Source: Chlorokybus atmophyticus (lineage: Eukaryota; Streptophyta; Chlorokybophyceae; Chlorokybales; Chlorokybaceae). Taken from it: 35,945 bases of DNA. The notes under the pieces were generated by a model. The model saw only the letters and a list, made by a program, of their open reading frames with translations. It was not told the origin of the DNA and did no database searches. The stretch spans positions 1,540,751 to 1,576,695 of the forward strand of contig RHPI01003369.1 in assembly GCA_009103225.1 (NCBI GenBank), read 5' to 3'. The translations under genes and the position numbers were made by a program. Positions 34,354-35,945 of this stretch are shown piece by piece (the stretch's first letter is position 1; each line of letters begins with the position of its first letter).

Positions 34354-35945
34354 ATGGCGGTTCCGCTGAAGGATGAGCTGGACATCGTCATCCCCACCAT
34401 CCGCAACCTGGACTTCCTGGAGATGTGGAGGCCGTTTTTCCAGCCCTACCACTTGATCATCGTCCAGGACGGCGACCCGACCAAGACCATCAAGGTGCCG
34501 GAGGGCTTCGACTACGAGCTGCACAACCGCAATGACATCAACAAGCTCCTCGGCGACAAGGCCAACTGCATTTCCTTCAAGGACTCTGCCTGCCGCTGCT
34601 TCGGCTACATGGTCTCCAAGAAGAAGTACATTTTCACCATTGACGACGACTGCTTTGTCGCTAAGAAGCCCACGGTAAGCTTCTCTGCATGCTCTTGAGC
34701 TGTCTACTCATTGCATGTGGCGCATGGTGTTTGACACGACTGTGCCAAGTCGCTCTTGCCTCCGCCTGCATGGCCACTGGATGCAACGCTGGGCAGCAAT
34801 GTGTGTGCAATGCAGCGCATTGTCATGCATGGCTTCTGACAATTCTGCAGGCACCATGCTGTTACTTGCACTGTTCTTACAAGGCAACCTTTGTCTGTTG
34901 CCAGACTTGGCTTTGCAAAGGTGTCTGTATGCTGTGCCATGTTGATCATGCCGACTGTGCTTCTCCCGGGTTGCATGCATATGCATTCGTACAGTGGTCC
35001 GCTTGTAATGCACTGCAGTACCGGTGTGCCCAGGTTGAACGAACGCTCCTAGCATCGCGCAATGTGGATGCCACTTATTCAGCACGCGGCTCTAACAAGC
35101 CCCCTGCCAAGAATACCCACTGAACAATTGTGACGTGACAGGGTGAGGACATCAATGCGCTAGAGCAGCACATCAAGAACATCCTGACCCCCTCCACCCC
35201 ATTCTTCTTCAACACCCTGTATGACCCCTATGTTGAGGGCACTGACTTCGTGCGTGGGTATCCCTTCTCAATGCGCGAGGGCGTGTCAACCGCCATTTCC
35301 CACGGTCTGTGGCTGAACATTCCGGACTACGACGCCCCCACCCAGGTCAGTTTCAACGAAACGCAGGCAGCACTGTGGTCAAAGCCACTGTCCTTTTGTG
35401 CCCGCAATAGGGGCATTAGCACTGTATACCATCAGTGGTGCTCCAGTTCTGGTCGTCCATTGTACTGCTATTTGTTCTTGTTGTCATGTCTGTCATTCAC
35501 CACCAGTAATGCAGGGTTTGCCCAGCGTTGACACATGGTTGTTGTATGTTGCACGGTGCATGTTCTCCTTGCTTCAGTTGTCAATTGTGATTGTCATGCA
35601 TCGTATGCACATGTAAGGCTCATGAAATTTGTTGTTGTGACCAGCTGGTGAAGCCAAAGGAGCGCAACACCAGGTATGTCGACGCCGTTATGACCATCCC
35701 TAAGGGCACGCTTTTCCCCATGTGCGGCATGAACCTGTGCTTCGACCGCGACCTCATCGGCCCTGCCATGTACTTCGGACTCATGGGCGACGGCCAGCCA
35801 ATCGGCCGCTACGATGACATGTGGGCAGGCTGGTGCTGCAAGGTACAGATGATCACACACCGCATTTCGCTGCAGCTACGACACGCACTGCACTGCAATT
35901 ATGTGACTTCAGGCATAATTGCCCCCCCCCCCCCCCCCCCCCCCC
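34354..35945 (+). CDS. RGP: Reversibly glycosylated polypeptide / UDP-arabinopyranose mutase, 3' end missing
   Basis: GT75-family protein that interconverts UDP-arabinopyranose and UDP-arabinofuranose for cell-wall polymers, usually cytosolic at the Golgi surface. Exons seen: 34354-34674, 35142-35345, 35645-35842, each a whole number of codons, giving 241 residues of about 350-360 in the family. The next exon lies beyond the window. Landmarks are [30 protein letters not shown], the DDD metal/nucleotide motif in [14 protein letters not shown] (97-99), [54 protein letters not shown] and [13 protein letters not shown]. No signal peptide is visible, as expected for the family. The GC-rich third positions of exon codons contrast with the AT-rich region upstream. 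Intron 3 runs into a poly-C tract at the window end. Confidence 0.95.
35922..35945 (+). repeat. Poly-C run at window end
   Basis: 24 consecutive C bases close the window inside intron 3 of the RGP gene. A similar poly-C tract lies inside the duplicated PDI exon unit, so such runs may mark sequencing or assembly breaks in this genome. Confidence 0.97.

Overview
This is eukaryotic nuclear DNA, most likely from a green alga or an early-branching relative of land plants. Six spliced genes can be assembled from it. Introns are mostly 50-400 nt with GT-AG ends, and exon joins keep frame and family sequence. The closest family resemblances I recognise are plant or algal: a kanadaptin of the plant type, an RH39-like organellar DEAD-box helicase, a plant PDIL5-3/5-4-type disulfide isomerase, and a reversibly glycosylated polypeptide (UDP-arabinopyranose mutase). 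The species is not identifiable from sequence alone. No RNA gene, CRISPR array or prokaryotic operon was seen.

Layout. 1-1990: a (TC)n run, then gene-poor sequence with a small fold-back element. 1991-4298 (-): methionyl-tRNA formyltransferase, 10 exons, with an N-terminal extension that looks like a transit peptide. 4299-5208: shared upstream region. 5209-8957 (+): kanadaptin, 14 exons, one intron with a GC donor. 9927-11508 (+): trans-aconitate methyltransferase-like enzyme, 4 exons, first exon tentative. 13045-16176 (+): ER/Golgi PDI-like protein, 12 exons, with one exon present twice around a single N. 19734-23428 (+): RH39-like DEAD-box helicase, 7 exons, one intron holding about 333 nt of pure GT repeat. 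24480-25220 (+): relic of a reverse transcriptase, probably Penelope-like. 26259-32145 (-): a chromodomain Ty3/gypsy retrotransposon (chromovirus) with two LTRs and a 5-bp target duplication. Its LTRs differ by about 2%, yet its coding part is full of stops and frameshifts. 32151-33520: AT-rich sequence with a 174-bp tandem duplication. 34354-35945 (+): first three exons of a reversibly glycosylated polypeptide, cut off by the window end in a poly-C run.

The host genes are unrelated housekeeping functions: organellar translation start, nuclear protein handling, small-molecule methylation, secretory folding or transport, organellar RNA processing and cell-wall sugar supply. They do not form a pathway cluster. 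No new multi-gene system was found. The points most worth a second look are the young-LTR but dead-interior chromovirus, the duplicated PDI exon (very likely an assembly error), the giant intronic GT repeat, the GC-AG intron, and the bacterial-type methyltransferase.
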